NCBI RefSeq assembly: GCF_016827675.1
Contig: NZ_JAERJA010000002.1
Span: 1-64,000, forward strand
From: Nocardioides limicola
GTDB lineage: Bacteria; Actinomycetota; Actinomycetes; Propionibacteriales; Nocardioidaceae
Direction of reading: 5' to 3'
DNA length: 64,000 bases
The notes beneath the pieces were generated by a model. The model had not been told where the DNA came from and searched no databases. It saw only the letters and a list, made by a program, of their open reading frames with translations. Below, piece by piece: positions 48,025-57,993 of this stretch (the stretch's first letter is position 1; every line of letters begins with the position of its first letter). A program made the position numbers and the translations under genes.

Positions 48025-50559
48025 ATGCCTGGAACCAACCTCACTCGCGAGGAGGCGCAGACCCGCGCCGCACTCCTCGCCGTCGACTCCTACACCGTCG
48101 AGCTCGACCTGACCACCTCTGATGCGACCTTCGGATCCGTCACCACGATCCGATTCCGCTGCACCGAACCGGGGGCGAACACCTTCGCCGACCTGGTCGG
48201 CGCCCAGATCCACGAGATCACCCTGAACGGCCGCTCGCTGGACCCGGACACCGTGTACGCCGACTCCCGGATCGCGCTGGATGACCTGGCCGCCGACAAC
48301 GTGCTGGTGGTCCGCGCCGATTGCGCCTACAGCCGCACCGGCGAGGGCCTGCACCGGTTCGTCGACCCGGCCGACGACCGGGTGTACCTCTACACCCAGT
48401 TCGAGGTCCCCGACGCCCGCCGCGTGTACACCACCTTCGAACAGCCCGACCTCAAAGCCAGCTTCGAGTTCCACGTCACCGCCCCGAGCCACTGGAAGGT
48501 GGTCTCCAACTCCCCCACCCCCGAGCCGGTCCCCGTGGCCGACGGGGCCGCCCGGTGGGAGTTCGCTCCCACCGCACGGATGTCGACGTACATCACCGCG
48601 CTGGTGGCCGGTGAGTACCACGAGGTCCGCGACACCTACGTCGGCAAGCACGGCGAGATCTCGCTGGGCCACTTCTGCCGCCAGTCCAAGGTGGCCGACC
48701 TGGACGTCGACGAGCTGGTCGAGCTGACCAAGCAGGGGTTCGCCTTCTTCGAGGAGGCCTTCGACTACCCGTACCCGTTCGGCAAGTACGACCAGCTCTA
48801 CGTGCCCGAATACAACATGGGTGCGATGGAGAACGCCGGCTGCGTGACCTTCCGCGACGAGTACCTGCCCCGCTCCCGGCAGACGCACATGTTCTACGAG
48901 CAGCGGGCGAACACGGTGTTGCACGAGATGGCGCACATGTGGTTCGGCGACCTGGTCACGATGCGGTGGTGGGACGACCTGTGGCTGAACGAGTCGTTCG
49001 CCGAGTGGGCCTCGCACCACGCGCTGGTGGAGGCGACCAAGTACACCGGCGCCTGGACCGGCTTCACCAATGCCCGGAAGAACTGGGCCTACCGGCAGGA
49101 CCAATTGCCCTCCACGCACCCGATCGCCGCGGACAACTTCGACCTCGAGGCCGTCGAGGTCAACTTCGACGGGATCACCTACGCCAAGGGCGCCTCCGTG
49201 CTCAAGCAGCTCGTCGCCTGGGTGGGACTTGAGCCGTTCCTGGCCGGGCTGCGGCGCTACTTCCGCGCCCACGAGTTCGGCAACTCCGAGTTCACCGACC
49301 TGCTCGCCGCGCTGGAGGAGGCCTCCGGTCGGGAGCTGGCCAGCTGGGCGACCGAGTGGCTGCAGACCTCCGGGGTGAACACCCTCGCTCCGGAGTTCGA
49401 GGTCGACGCCGACGGCAACTACGCCTCGTTCAGCGTCGCCCAGACCGCCGCCGAGGCGTTCCCGACACTGCGGCGGCACCGGATCGGGATCGGCCTCTAC
49501 GACCTGGTCGACGACCGACTGGTCCGGCGTACCTCCCTCGAGGTGGACGTGGCCGGCGCCGCCACCCCGATCGAGGAGTTGGTGGGCGTGCGGCAGCCGG
49601 ACCTGCTGCTGCTCAACGACGGCGACCTGACCTACGCGAAGATCCGCCTGGACGAGCGGTCGCTGGCCACCGCCATCGGCCACATCGACCGGGTCGACGA
49701 CTCGCTGGCCCGGGCACTGCTGTGGGGTGCCGCCTGGGACATGACCCGGGACGCCGAGATGAGCGCCCGGGACTTCGTGGCGCTGGTGCTGGCCGGGATC
49801 GGCGCCGAGACGGACCTGACCGCGGTGAGCCGGATCCCGCTGTCGGCCCAGACGGCCGTCAACTACTACACGGCACCTGCTGACGCGGGGGCGCTCGCCG
49901 CGGAGTGGGAGACCGGGCTGCGTGGCCTGCTCGCCGAGGCGGAGCCGGGCTCAGACCACCAGTTGGCCTTCGTCCGTGCGTTCGCCGCGGCGGTGCGCTC
50001 GGAGCCGGGACTGGATCTGGTCGCCGGCCTGCTGGACGGCACCGCGGCCATCGATGGGCTGACCGTCGACACCGACCTGCGCTGGGCGTTGCTGGGCGCG
50101 CTGTCGCGGACCGGCCGCGCCGACGAGGCCCGGATCGCCGCCGAGTTGGCGCAAGACCAGACCATCTCCGGTCAGGAGCGCGCCGCCGCGGTGCGCGCGG
50201 TCCGGCCCACCGCCGAGGCGAAGGCCGAGGCGTGGCGGGACGCCATCGAGCGCGACGACGTCGCGAACGAGACCCAGCGCAACATCGCCGCGTCGTTCGC
50301 GGTGGCCGGCCAGGTCGACGTACTCGCTCCGTATCTGGAGAAGTACCTGACCTGTGCGGACACGATCTGGGAGGACAAGGGTGTGCAGCGCGCTTCGACC
50401 GCGCTGCAGTACATGTTCCCGATGCCGCTGCTGTCGGAGGCCACCCTGGCCCGGATCGACGAGTGGCTGGAGAACTCCCCGGCGAACCCGGCCGCCAAGC
50501 GGTACGTCGCCGAGGGCCGCTCCGACATGGCCCGCGCCCTCGCCGCCCAGGCCCGCTGA
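48025..50559 (+). CDS. pepN: Aminopeptidase N (M1 family)
   Basis: This zinc metallopeptidase removes N-terminal residues from peptides in the cytoplasm (844 aa). The exopeptidase motif is NMGAMENAGCVTF. The zinc site is HEMAHMWFGDLV followed by NESFAEW, giving HExxH-x18-E. The C-terminal ERAP1-like helical domain is complete and ends RSDMARALAAQAR. The ATG at 48025 (MPGTNLTREEAQTRAALL) matches the actinobacterial PepN start; an ATG 9 bp upstream is possible. Confidence 0.96.
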   Translation: MPGTNLTREEAQTRAALLAVDSYTVELDLTTSDATFGSVTTIRFRCTEPGANTFADLVGAQIHEITLNGRSLDPDTVYADSRIALDDLAADNVLVVRADCAYSRTGEGLHRFVDPADDRVYLYTQFEVPDARRVYTTFEQPDLKASFEFHVTAPSHWKVVSNSPTPEPVPVADGAARWEFAPTARMSTYITALVAGEYHEVRDTYVGKHGEISLGHFCRQSKVADLDVDELVELTKQGFAFFEEAFDYPYPFGKYDQLYVPEYNMGAMENAGCVTFRDEYLPRSRQTHMFYEQRANTVLHEMAHMWFGDLVTMRWWDDLWLNESFAEWASHHALVEATKYTGAWTGFTNARKNWAYRQDQLPSTHPIAADNFDLEAVEVNFDGITYAKGASVLKQLVAWVGLEPFLAGLRRYFRAHEFGNSEFTDLLAALEEASGRELASWATEWLQTSGVNTLAPEFEVDADGNYASFSVAQTAAEAFPTLRRHRIGIGLYDLVDDRLVRRTSLEVDVAGAATPIEELVGVRQPDLLLLNDGDLTYAKIRLDERSLATAIGHIDRVDDSLARALLWGAAWDMTRDAEMSARDFVALVLAGIGAETDLTAVSRIPLSAQTAVNYYTAPADAGALAAEWETGLRGLLAEAEPGSDHQLAFVRAFAAAVRSEPGLDLVAGLLDGTAAIDGLTVDTDLRWALLGALSRTGRADEARIAAELAQDQTISGQERAAAVRAVRPTAEAKAEAWRDAIERDDVANETQRNIAASFAVAGQVDVLAPYLEKYLTCADTIWEDKGVQRASTALQYMFPMPLLSEATLARIDEWLENSPANPAAKRYVAEGRSDMARALAAQAR

Positions 50560-50581
50560 GGCCCGCTGACGGGCCGACGGA

Positions 50582-50664
50582 AAAGCCTGATGTCAGGGAC
50601 TGCTGACTGTTGTCAGGGGTTGCAACCCCTGACAACAGTCAGAACAGCCTGACATCAGGGCTTT
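50582..50664. repeat. 83-bp nested inverted repeat with 40-bp perfect palindrome
   Basis: The core at 50603-50642 is a perfect palindrome with no loop; its left arm is CTGACTGTTGTCAGGGGTTG. Around it lie a second perfect pair, CCTGATGTCAGG (50586-50597) and CCTGACATCAGG (50648-50659), and an outer AAAGC/GCTTT pair. Only 5-6 bases per side between them do not pair. The word TGTCAGG or its complement occurs four times. It lies between the convergent pepN and DUF5130 genes, so it can act as a bidirectional terminator. It could also be a REP/MITE-like element. Confidence 0.95.
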
Positions 50665-50734
50665 CCGCGGGCCGGTACGGCGGCGGCGCCTCACGCCCTG
50701 AGTGCCGGGGGCAAGCGGGGGGACAGCGCGAACG

Positions 50735-51097
50735 TCAGGAGTTGGCGGAGGCGGCCAGCTGCTCGATGCCGCTGATCACGCCTCCGGCCAGATCCCCGGC
50801 CGCGAAGGTCGACGTCATGGTCGCGATTGCGGCGGCGACGTCGTCGTCGCTGAGGCGTTCGCGGGTCCAACCACCCCAGACGACCTCGACTGCCTTGGCC
50901 GTCGGGTCGACCATGATCACGATGCTGCGTGCCGGTGCCACCAGCGAGTTGTGCAACTGCGTCGCGAAGGCACGCGGTTCACCCTCGGCGCAACCGACGA
51001 AGACCGAGAACTCACAGCGCGACAGTTGCTCCGCCGCACGGATGCAGGCGTCGATCTGCTGGCGTTCGATCCGGGTGAAGTACTCACCAGCGGCCAC
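50735..51097 (-). CDS. DUF5130 (TPM-like) protein
   Basis: The 120-residue protein begins VAAGEYFTRIERQQIDACIR and has the TPM-like alpha/beta pattern: LSRCEFSVFVGCAEGEPRAF, SIVIMVDPTAKAVEVVWGGW and the C-terminal VAAAIATMTSTFAAGDLAGG. This matches actinobacterial DUF5130, function unknown. The GTG at 51097 has AGGAG upstream. It overlaps the preceding membrane-protein gene by 14 bp. Confidence 0.8.
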   Translation of the reverse strand: MAAGEYFTRIERQQIDACIRAAEQLSRCEFSVFVGCAEGEPRAFATQLHNSLVAPARSIVIMVDPTAKAVEVVWGGWTRERLSDDDVAAAIATMTSTFAAGDLAGGVISGIEQLAASANS

Positions 51098-51437
51098 CGG
51101 TGGCTCCTGCCTTCGACTCGTCGGTGTCGGGGTCGGCCAGCTCGTCGGTGCCCTTGCGCGGCCCACCGAACCACTCGTCGTCCGCGGCCGGCTGGCCCGG
51201 GAGCAGGCGCTCGCCCTTGGCCAGCGCGGGGAGGTAGACCAGCAGCGTGATCAGCACGATGATGCCGATCGGAATGCCCACCAGCATCCACAGCACGGTG
51301 ATCGTCGAGACCGGGTCGGGGTCGGACCACCCTGCCGGGATGCTTGCCTGGGCAGCACCGGCAGCCAGGAACGGCAGGCTCAGACCGGCGAGAAGGGCGG
51401 CGGCGCGGCTGGGGCGTCGAGGCGTCGTGGTGATCAC
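51084..51437 (-). CDS. Small envelope protein with signal-like N-terminus and one membrane helix
   Basis: This 117-residue protein of unknown function has an N-terminal secretion-like segment (PSRAAALLAGLSLPFLAAGA, then AQAS). It is followed by a short outer segment and one strong membrane helix (VLWMLVGIPIGIIVLITLLV). The C-terminal tail of about 45 residues is acidic. It is translationally coupled to the DUF5130 gene. TATCCT lies 7 bp before the GTG. Confidence 0.72.
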   Translation of the reverse strand: MITTTPRRPSRAAALLAGLSLPFLAAGAAQASIPAGWSDPDPVSTITVLWMLVGIPIGIIVLITLLVYLPALAKGERLLPGQPAADDEWFGGPRKGTDELADPDTDESKAGATGGRW

Positions 51438-51444
51438 GGGCAGC

Positions 51445-51450
51445 AGGATA
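51445..51450 (-). promoter_or_regulatory. -10 box (TATCCT) for the small envelope protein operon
   Basis: TATCCT ends 7 bp before the GTG at 51437. It faces the mscS promoter only 21 bp away. Confidence 0.5.
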
Positions 51451-51471
51451 TCGGCTCCTCGGCCGACCCGG

Positions 51472-51477
51472 GATACT
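51472..51477 (+). promoter_or_regulatory. -10 box (GATACT) for leaderless mscS
   Basis: GATACT ends 7 bp before the ATG at 51485. Confidence 0.5.
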
Positions 51478-51484
51478 GGGCCGC

Positions 51485-52516
51485 ATGGTTCTCACCACAT
51501 CCGCGCCTTCCATGCTGGCCGCCGTCCGGGCCGAGCCGTGCACACCGGATCAGTTCTGGTGCACTCTGGTGCACGAGCAGACCGGCAGCGACCTCGCCGC
51601 ACGGCTCGCCGACTACCTCGTCGGCCGGCCGCTGGCGATCACCGGGATCGTCCTTCTCGGTCTGGTGATCCGCTGGCTGGCGCACCGCTTCATCAACCGG
51701 GTCGCCACCCGCGCCGCCCAGGGCCTGATGCCGGGCAAGGTGGCCCGCATCTCCATCGGGCACGTGGCCAGCATCGACCCGGCCCGACGGGTGCAACGCG
51801 CCCAAGCGATGGGCTCCCTGCTGGGCAGCATCGCCACCGGCATCATCGTGGCGATCACGTCGGTGATGGTGCTGGCAGAGCTCGGCATCAACATCGGGCC
51901 GCTGATCGCCGGCGCCGGCATCGTCGGCGTCGCTCTCGGTTTCGGCGCCCAGAGCCTGGTCAAGGACTTCATCTCCGGGGTCTTCATGATCTTCGAGGAT
52001 CAGTACGGCGTCGGCGACGTCATCAATACCGGCGAAGCATCCGGCACCGTCGAAGCGGTCGGCCTCCGAGTCACCCGGCTCCGCGACGTGGAGGGCACCG
52101 TCTGGTACGTCCGCAACGGGGAGGTCCTGCGGATCGGCAACATGAGCCAGGGCTGGGCCAAGGCAGTGCTGGACATCGGCGTCGGGTACGGCGAGGACAT
52201 CGCCCGGGTACGTCGAGTGCTGCTGGAGGTGGCCGAGCAGTTGCGCACCGACCCCGAGTACGCCGCGCTGGTGCTGGACGACCCCGAGGTGCTCGGGGTC
52301 CAGGACCTGGCTGCCGACTCGGTGACGGTCCGGCTGACCGTCAAGACGGCGCCGCTGCAGCAGTGGACGGTCGCTCGGGCGCTGCGGGAGCGGATCAAGG
52401 CCCGCTTCGACGAGGACCGGATCGAGATCCCGTTCCCGCAGCGGGTGGTGTGGCACCGGCCCGAGCCCGATGCGGATCCCGGAGTCGATCCCGGGACGGT
52501 GCCCCACCAGCGGTGA
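51485..52516 (+). CDS. MscS-family small-conductance mechanosensitive channel
   Basis: The 343-residue channel has membrane helices at about residues 48-65, 105-128 and 130-155. The pore helix carries the MscS pattern GAGIVGVALGFGAQSLVKDF, followed by the cytosolic beta domain FEDQYGVGDVINTGEASGTV, EAVGLRVTRLRDVEGTVWYV, and an alpha/beta vestibule. It releases solutes on osmotic downshock. The start MVLTTSAPSM has no ribosome binding site. Confidence 0.93.
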   Translation: MVLTTSAPSMLAAVRAEPCTPDQFWCTLVHEQTGSDLAARLADYLVGRPLAITGIVLLGLVIRWLAHRFINRVATRAAQGLMPGKVARISIGHVASIDPARRVQRAQAMGSLLGSIATGIIVAITSVMVLAELGINIGPLIAGAGIVGVALGFGAQSLVKDFISGVFMIFEDQYGVGDVINTGEASGTVEAVGLRVTRLRDVEGTVWYVRNGEVLRIGNMSQGWAKAVLDIGVGYGEDIARVRRVLLEVAEQLRTDPEYAALVLDDPEVLGVQDLAADSVTVRLTVKTAPLQQWTVARALRERIKARFDEDRIEIPFPQRVVWHRPEPDADPGVDPGTVPHQR

Positions 52517-52521
52517 CCCGA

Positions 52522-52947
52522 TCAGGCCAGCGCAGCGTCCAGGGTGATCGTGGTGCCGGTCAGCGCCTGGGAGACCGGGCAGCCGGCCTTGGCGGCTTCG
52601 GCGAGCTCCACGAACTGGTCGTTGCTCATCCCCTCGACCACGCCCCGCACGGTCAGCTTGATGCCGGTGATGCCGGTGCCAGGCGTGAACTCGACCTCGG
52701 CAGTGGTGTCCAGTGAGGTGGCGGCGGTGCCGGCCTTGGCCAGACCGTTGGAGAAGGCCATGTTGAAGCACGAGGAGTGAGCCGCAGCGATCAGCTCCTC
52801 GGGGCTGGTGCGCCCGTCCGGCTCCTCGGCCCGCGAGGGCCAGGTCACGTCGTAGGTGCCGAGCCCGGACGAGGCCAGCGTCACCTGACCGGCGCCCTCG
52901 AACAGGCTGCCTTCCCAGTGAGCGGTGGCGGTGCGAGTGGTGGGCAT
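52522..52947 (-). CDS. OsmC family peroxiredoxin
   Basis: The 141-residue OsmC-type thiol peroxidase (LsfA/OsmC branch) has two conserved Cys, in AAAHSSCFNMAFS and AAKAGCPVSQAL. It starts MPTTRTATAHWEGSLFEGAG. It reduces organic hydroperoxides. The ATG at 52947 has GAGGAG upstream. It is convergent with mscS, 5 bp apart. Confidence 0.94.
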   Translation of the reverse strand: MPTTRTATAHWEGSLFEGAGQVTLASSGLGTYDVTWPSRAEEPDGRTSPEELIAAAHSSCFNMAFSNGLAKAGTAATSLDTTAEVEFTPGTGITGIKLTVRGVVEGMSNDQFVELAEAAKAGCPVSQALTGTTITLDAALA

Positions 52948-53026
52948 GGGTCTCCTCGGTAGTTCTTCGGTGGCGTTTCAGCCACGTGTGTGCGCAGGAC
53001 GTGTCCGAGTCTTCCACGGGGCCGGG

Positions 53027-53032
53027 CAGAAT
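53027..53032 (+). promoter_or_regulatory. -10 box (CAGAAT) for leaderless globin mRNA
   Basis: CAGAAT ends 7 bp before the GTG at 53040. It also supports that start over the ATG at 53031, which overlaps the box. Confidence 0.45.
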
Positions 53033-53039
53033 GGGACGG

Positions 53040-53417
53040 GTGACCACCTCCTTCTACGAATCCATCGGCGGCCTGGAGACGATCCGTCGGATCGTCGACG
53101 TCTTCTACGAAGGCGTCGCAGACGACGATCTGCTGCGGCCGCTCTACCCCGAGCAGGATCTGGGGCCGGCCGCGGAGCGACTGACACTCTTCCTGGCGCA
53201 GTACTGGGGTGGTCCGACCACGTACTCCGAACAGCGGGGCCACCCTCGGTTGCGGATCCGGCACGCGCCGTTCGCGGTCACTCCGAGCGCCCGGGACCGG
53301 TGGTTGAAGCACTTCCGGGCCGGCCTCGACGCGGCCGAACTCACCCCCGAGCAGGACCAGCAGTTCTGGGCCTACGCCACGCACGCGGCGCAGTTCCTGG
53401 TGAACAGCCCGGAGTGA
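53040..53417 (+). CDS. glbO: Truncated haemoglobin, group II (TrHbO)
   Basis: This roughly 125-residue 2-on-2 globin begins VTTSFYESIGGLETIRRIVD, with VFYEGVADDDLLRPLYPEQD next. The region FLAQYWGGPTTYSEQRGHPR contains TyrCD1-type and TrpG8-neighbour features. The proximal His lies in LRIRHAPFAVTPSARDRWL. TrHbO proteins handle O2, peroxide or NO. The family is common in actinobacteria. Confidence 0.93.
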   Translation: MTTSFYESIGGLETIRRIVDVFYEGVADDDLLRPLYPEQDLGPAAERLTLFLAQYWGGPTTYSEQRGHPRLRIRHAPFAVTPSARDRWLKHFRAGLDAAELTPEQDQQFWAYATHAAQFLVNSPE

Positions 53418-53445
53418 CGCGCGGCAGGCCTCAGCACGGCAGGCC

Positions 53446-54312
53446 TCAGTCCGGCATGTGCGCGACCAGCAGCTCCCGGTAGATGTCCGGAGCGGGCGCG
53501 GCCTTCTGGGTCTGCGGGTCGAAGGTCACCAGCACCACCCGAGCCCGGGACAGGATGTCGTCGCCGTCGACGATCTCGGACTCGATCACGAAACTGGAGC
53601 GCCCGATCGAGGCGACCCAACTCCACATGTCGTAGGGCTGGGTGCGGAACAGGATCGGCTTGCGGTAGTCCACCGACACCTGGGCCAGCACCATCGGCAC
53701 CCGTGCGATCTCGGTCGGGGCATCGGCCCAGATCTTCGCCATATGGGCGATCCGGGCCTCCTGGAAGTACTCGAAGTACTTCACGTTGTTGACGTGGCCG
53801 TAGACGTCGACGTCGGAGAAGCGCACCTGGACCGGGTAGTGGCCCATCTCGGTGCGGTGCGCCGGGCCGACCTTGGTCGGGGCCAACTTCGGGTCGGGGT
53901 CGGCCAGGAACGGCGCCAAGGCGTCCTTCTCGGCATCGGTGAGCCGTCGCGGGTACTCACCACTGAACACGTACGGCGCCAGCACACTTGTCGCTCGCAC
54001 GTAGACCAGCCGGCCCTCCGGCGTCTCGTCGTACACCTCGTAGGCCATCGTGACGCTGGCTGCGGTGATCCTGGTGACCCACACGTCGATGGTGACCGGC
54101 TCGGGGCGGAAGCCCAACGGTGCAGCGAACTGGACGTCGTGGCGGACCACGATCACCCCCTCGGCCAGCTCGGCGGCCCGACTGTCCGGCGCATGGGTGA
54201 GCAGCATGTCGATGCGCGCTTCCTGCAGGTAGTCGATCCAGATCACGTTGTTGACATGACCGAGCATGTCCAGATCGGCCCATCGGATCGGGCAGGTGTA
54301 GGTGTGGCGCAC
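53446..54312 (-). CDS. Double-hotdog acyl-CoA thioesterase
   Basis: The 288-residue protein contains two 4-hydroxybenzoyl-CoA-thioesterase-type hotdog domains. Each opens with the same signature: IRWADLDMLGHVNNVIWIDY at about residue 9, and VRFSDVDVYGHVNNVKYFEY at about residue 165. The D-x-x-GHVNN motif carries the catalytic Asp. It hydrolyses acyl-CoA to free acid and CoA. It is divergent from a thiolase and shares with it a KstR-type palindrome, so both may act in lipid or steroid breakdown. The GTG at 54312 is chosen by homology and by a GATCAT box 6 bp upstream. Confidence 0.92.
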   Translation of the reverse strand: MRHTYTCPIRWADLDMLGHVNNVIWIDYLQEARIDMLLTHAPDSRAAELAEGVIVVRHDVQFAAPLGFRPEPVTIDVWVTRITAASVTMAYEVYDETPEGRLVYVRATSVLAPYVFSGEYPRRLTDAEKDALAPFLADPDPKLAPTKVGPAHRTEMGHYPVQVRFSDVDVYGHVNNVKYFEYFQEARIAHMAKIWADAPTEIARVPMVLAQVSVDYRKPILFRTQPYDMWSWVASIGRSSFVIESEIVDGDDILSRARVVLVTFDPQTQKAAPAPDIYRELLVAHMPD

Positions 54313-54318
54313 CCTTCG

Positions 54319-54324
54319 ATGATC
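54319..54324 (-). promoter_or_regulatory. -10 box (GATCAT) for the thioesterase gene
   Basis: GATCAT ends 6 bp before the GTG at 54312. The operator-like palindrome lies 6 bp further upstream, inside the -10/-35 spacer. Confidence 0.45.
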
Positions 54325-54330
54325 GCAGAC

Positions 54331-54344
54331 TAGAACGCGTTCCA
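54331..54344. promoter_or_regulatory. KstR-type operator (matches TnnAACnnGTTnnA)
   Basis: TAGAACGCGTTCCA fits all eight fixed positions of the mycobacterial KstR consensus and has a 10-bp palindromic core, GAACGCGTTC. It lies between the divergent thioesterase and thiolase promoters, overlapping where RNA polymerase would bind on both sides. The regulator itself is not in the window. Related TetR-type fatty-acid regulators could use a similar site. Confidence 0.7.
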
Positions 54345-54364
54345 AGTCGTCCGGGGGGTAGGGC

Positions 54365-54370
54365 TAGGCT
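54365..54370 (+). promoter_or_regulatory. -10 box (TAGGCT) for the thiolase gene
   Basis: TAGGCT lies 36 bp before the ATG at 54407, giving a leader of about 30 nt with GGAG as ribosome binding site. The KstR-type palindrome ends 20 bp upstream, next to the -35 region. Confidence 0.55.
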
Positions 54371-54406
54371 GACTCCGACTTGCACATCGAGAAACGGAGC
54401 CCCGTC

Positions 54407-55621
54407 ATGCCCGAAGCCGTCATCGTCTCCGCCGCCCGGACCCCCATCGGTCGGGCGAACAAGGGGTCGCTCAAGGAGTTCCGACCCGACGACCTCACCG
54501 CGCTGATCACCAAGGCTGCGCTCGACAAGATCCCCGCGCTGGACCCCAACCAGGTCGACGACTTCTACCTGGGCTGCGGCCTGCCCGGCGGCGAAGCGGG
54601 CAACAACATGGCCCGTATCGTCACCACCCTGCTCGGCTACGAGATCCCCGGCGCCACCATCACCCGCTACTGCTCGTCCTCTGTGCAGACGTCGCGGATG
54701 GCGTTCCACGCCATCAAGGCGGGCGAGGGCGACGTGTTCATCTCCGCCGGCGTCGAGGCGGTCTCGCGCTACCAGTTCGGCACCTCCGACCACATCCCGA
54801 ACACCAAGAACCCGCTGTTCGGCGACGCCCAGGCGCGGACCGAGGAGTACGCCAAGGGCGGCCAGGACTGGCACGACCCGCGCGAAGACGGACTGCTGCC
54901 CGACATCTACATCGCGATGGGCCAGACGGCGGAGAACGTCGCCCGGCTGCGCGGCCTGGACCGCAGGGAGCTCGACGAGTTCGCGGTGCGGTCCCAGAAC
55001 CTCGCCGAGAAGGCCGCCAACGACGGTTTCTGGGAGAGGGAGATCACCCCGGTCACCCTCGCCGACGGCACCGTGGTCACCAAGGACGACGGCCCGCGCG
55101 CCGGGGTGACGTACGACGCGATCTCGCAGCTCGACCCGGTGTTCCGCCCCGACGGGGTGGTCACCGCCGGCAACTGCTGCCCCCTCAACGACGGCGCTGC
55201 CGCCGTGGTGATCATGTCCGACACCAAGGCCAGCGAACTCGGCCTCACGCCCCTGGCCCGGATCGTCTCCACCGGTGTGAGCGGTCTCTCCCCCGAGATC
55301 ATGGGGCTGGGCCCGGTCGAGGCGACCAAGAAGGCGCTGGCCAACGCGAACATGTCGATCGGCGACATCGACCTGGTGGAGATCAACGAGGCCTTCGCTG
55401 CTCAGGTGGTGCCGTCCTACCAGGAGCTGGGCATCGACCTGGACCGGCTCAACGTCAACGGCGGTGCGATCGCGGTCGGCCACCCGTTCGGGATGACCGG
55501 TGCCCGGCTGCAGAACACTCTGCTGAACTCGCTCGAGTGGCACGACAAGTCCACCGGCCTGATCACCATGTGCGTCGGTGGCGGGCAGGGCATGGCGATG
55601 ATCCTGGAGCGGCTGGGCTGA
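54407..55621 (+). CDS. Acetyl-CoA acyltransferase / thiolase (FadA-like)
   Basis: The 404-residue thiolase cleaves 3-ketoacyl-CoA with CoA or condenses two acyl-CoAs. It starts [20 protein letters not shown]. The acyl-accepting Cys is in [31 protein letters not shown] is motif 2, [14 protein letters not shown] carries the catalytic His, and [12 protein letters not shown] carries the second Cys. Chain-length preference cannot be read. The ATG has GGAG 7 bp upstream. Context (thioesterase, KstR-type site) favours beta-oxidation. Confidence 0.94.
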   Translation: MPEAVIVSAARTPIGRANKGSLKEFRPDDLTALITKAALDKIPALDPNQVDDFYLGCGLPGGEAGNNMARIVTTLLGYEIPGATITRYCSSSVQTSRMAFHAIKAGEGDVFISAGVEAVSRYQFGTSDHIPNTKNPLFGDAQARTEEYAKGGQDWHDPREDGLLPDIYIAMGQTAENVARLRGLDRRELDEFAVRSQNLAEKAANDGFWEREITPVTLADGTVVTKDDGPRAGVTYDAISQLDPVFRPDGVVTAGNCCPLNDGAAAVVIMSDTKASELGLTPLARIVSTGVSGLSPEIMGLGPVEATKKALANANMSIGDIDLVEINEAFAAQVVPSYQELGIDLDRLNVNGGAIAVGHPFGMTGARLQNTLLNSLEWHDKSTGLITMCVGGGQGMAMILERLG

Positions 55622-55629
55622 GCCGGCAT

Positions 55630-55668
55630 CCAGCAGCGGACGCGGTTCTGGGCGGCGTCCGCTGCTGG
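55630..55668 (+). terminator. Perfect 14-bp stem-loop after the thiolase gene
   Basis: CCAGCAGCGGACGC and GCGTCCGCTGCTGG pair perfectly around an 11-nt loop, starting 9 bp after the thiolase stop. It ends 4 bp before the -10 box of the next gene, so the right arm covers that gene's -35 position. Confidence 0.8.
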
Positions 55669-55671
55669 GGC

Positions 55672-55677
55672 TACACT
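55672..55677 (+). promoter_or_regulatory. -10 box (TACACT) for leaderless marR-type gene
   Basis: TACACT ends 6 bp before the ATG at 55684. Confidence 0.55.
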
Positions 55678-55683
55678 CCCGGC

Positions 55684-56166
55684 ATGGCTGAGGAGACCCG
55701 GTGGCTCGACGCCGACCAGCAGCGCGACTGGCGCGCCTTCGTGGTGGGCGTCACCTTGCTGCTCGACCGACTCGACAGCGACCTGCGACGGGACTTCGGC
55801 CTCTCACTGGCCGAGTACGAGATCCTGGTCCGGCTCTCCGAGAGCCCCGGCCGCACCCTCCGGATGGCCGTCATCGCCGACGCGCTGCGGCACAGTCGCA
55901 GCCGCGTCACCCACACCATCAGCCGGATGGAGCAGGCCGGCCTGGTGGTCCGGGAGCAGTGCAGCGAGGACGGTCGCGGCATCCAGGCCCGGATGACCGA
56001 CGCCGGCTACGACCTGTTGGTCAGGGCGGCGCCCACCCACGTCAACGGGGTCCGGGACAACCTGGTCGACCTGGCCACGCCCGCTGACTTCCGCGCGGTC
56101 GGCCGCGTGATGCACGCGGTGACCGATCGGCTGGCCGGCGACCACCCCGGCTCCGACCTACGCTGA
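55684..56166 (+). CDS. MarR-family transcriptional regulator
   Basis: The 160-residue winged-helix repressor has [40 protein letters not shown] (recognition helix), [20 protein letters not shown] (wing) and [11 protein letters not shown]. Ligand and targets are unknown. The transcript is probably leaderless, and the gene is separated from the thiolase by a strong terminator, so it is probably independent. Confidence 0.92.
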   Translation: MAEETRWLDADQQRDWRAFVVGVTLLLDRLDSDLRRDFGLSLAEYEILVRLSESPGRTLRMAVIADALRHSRSRVTHTISRMEQAGLVVREQCSEDGRGIQARMTDAGYDLLVRAAPTHVNGVRDNLVDLATPADFRAVGRVMHAVTDRLAGDHPGSDLR

Positions 56167-56249
56167 CAGCGCCAGCGCCAGCTCGGACGCCGAGCACCCT
56201 CACGGGCGCCCGGCGACGCTGCGGGCAGTGCCCTCGCGGGCAGTGGCGG

Positions 56250-57932
<1,683 letters not shown>

Positions 57933-57940
57933 GACATCAG

Positions 57941-57946
57941 AGCCTA
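57941..57946 (-). promoter_or_regulatory. -10 box (TAGGCT) for ettA
   Basis: TAGGCT ends 8 bp before the ATG at 57932. Confidence 0.5.
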
Positions 57947-57993
57947 TCCAGCAGGCCCTCCGCACCCCACCACCGGGAGGGCCTGCCCGCTGA

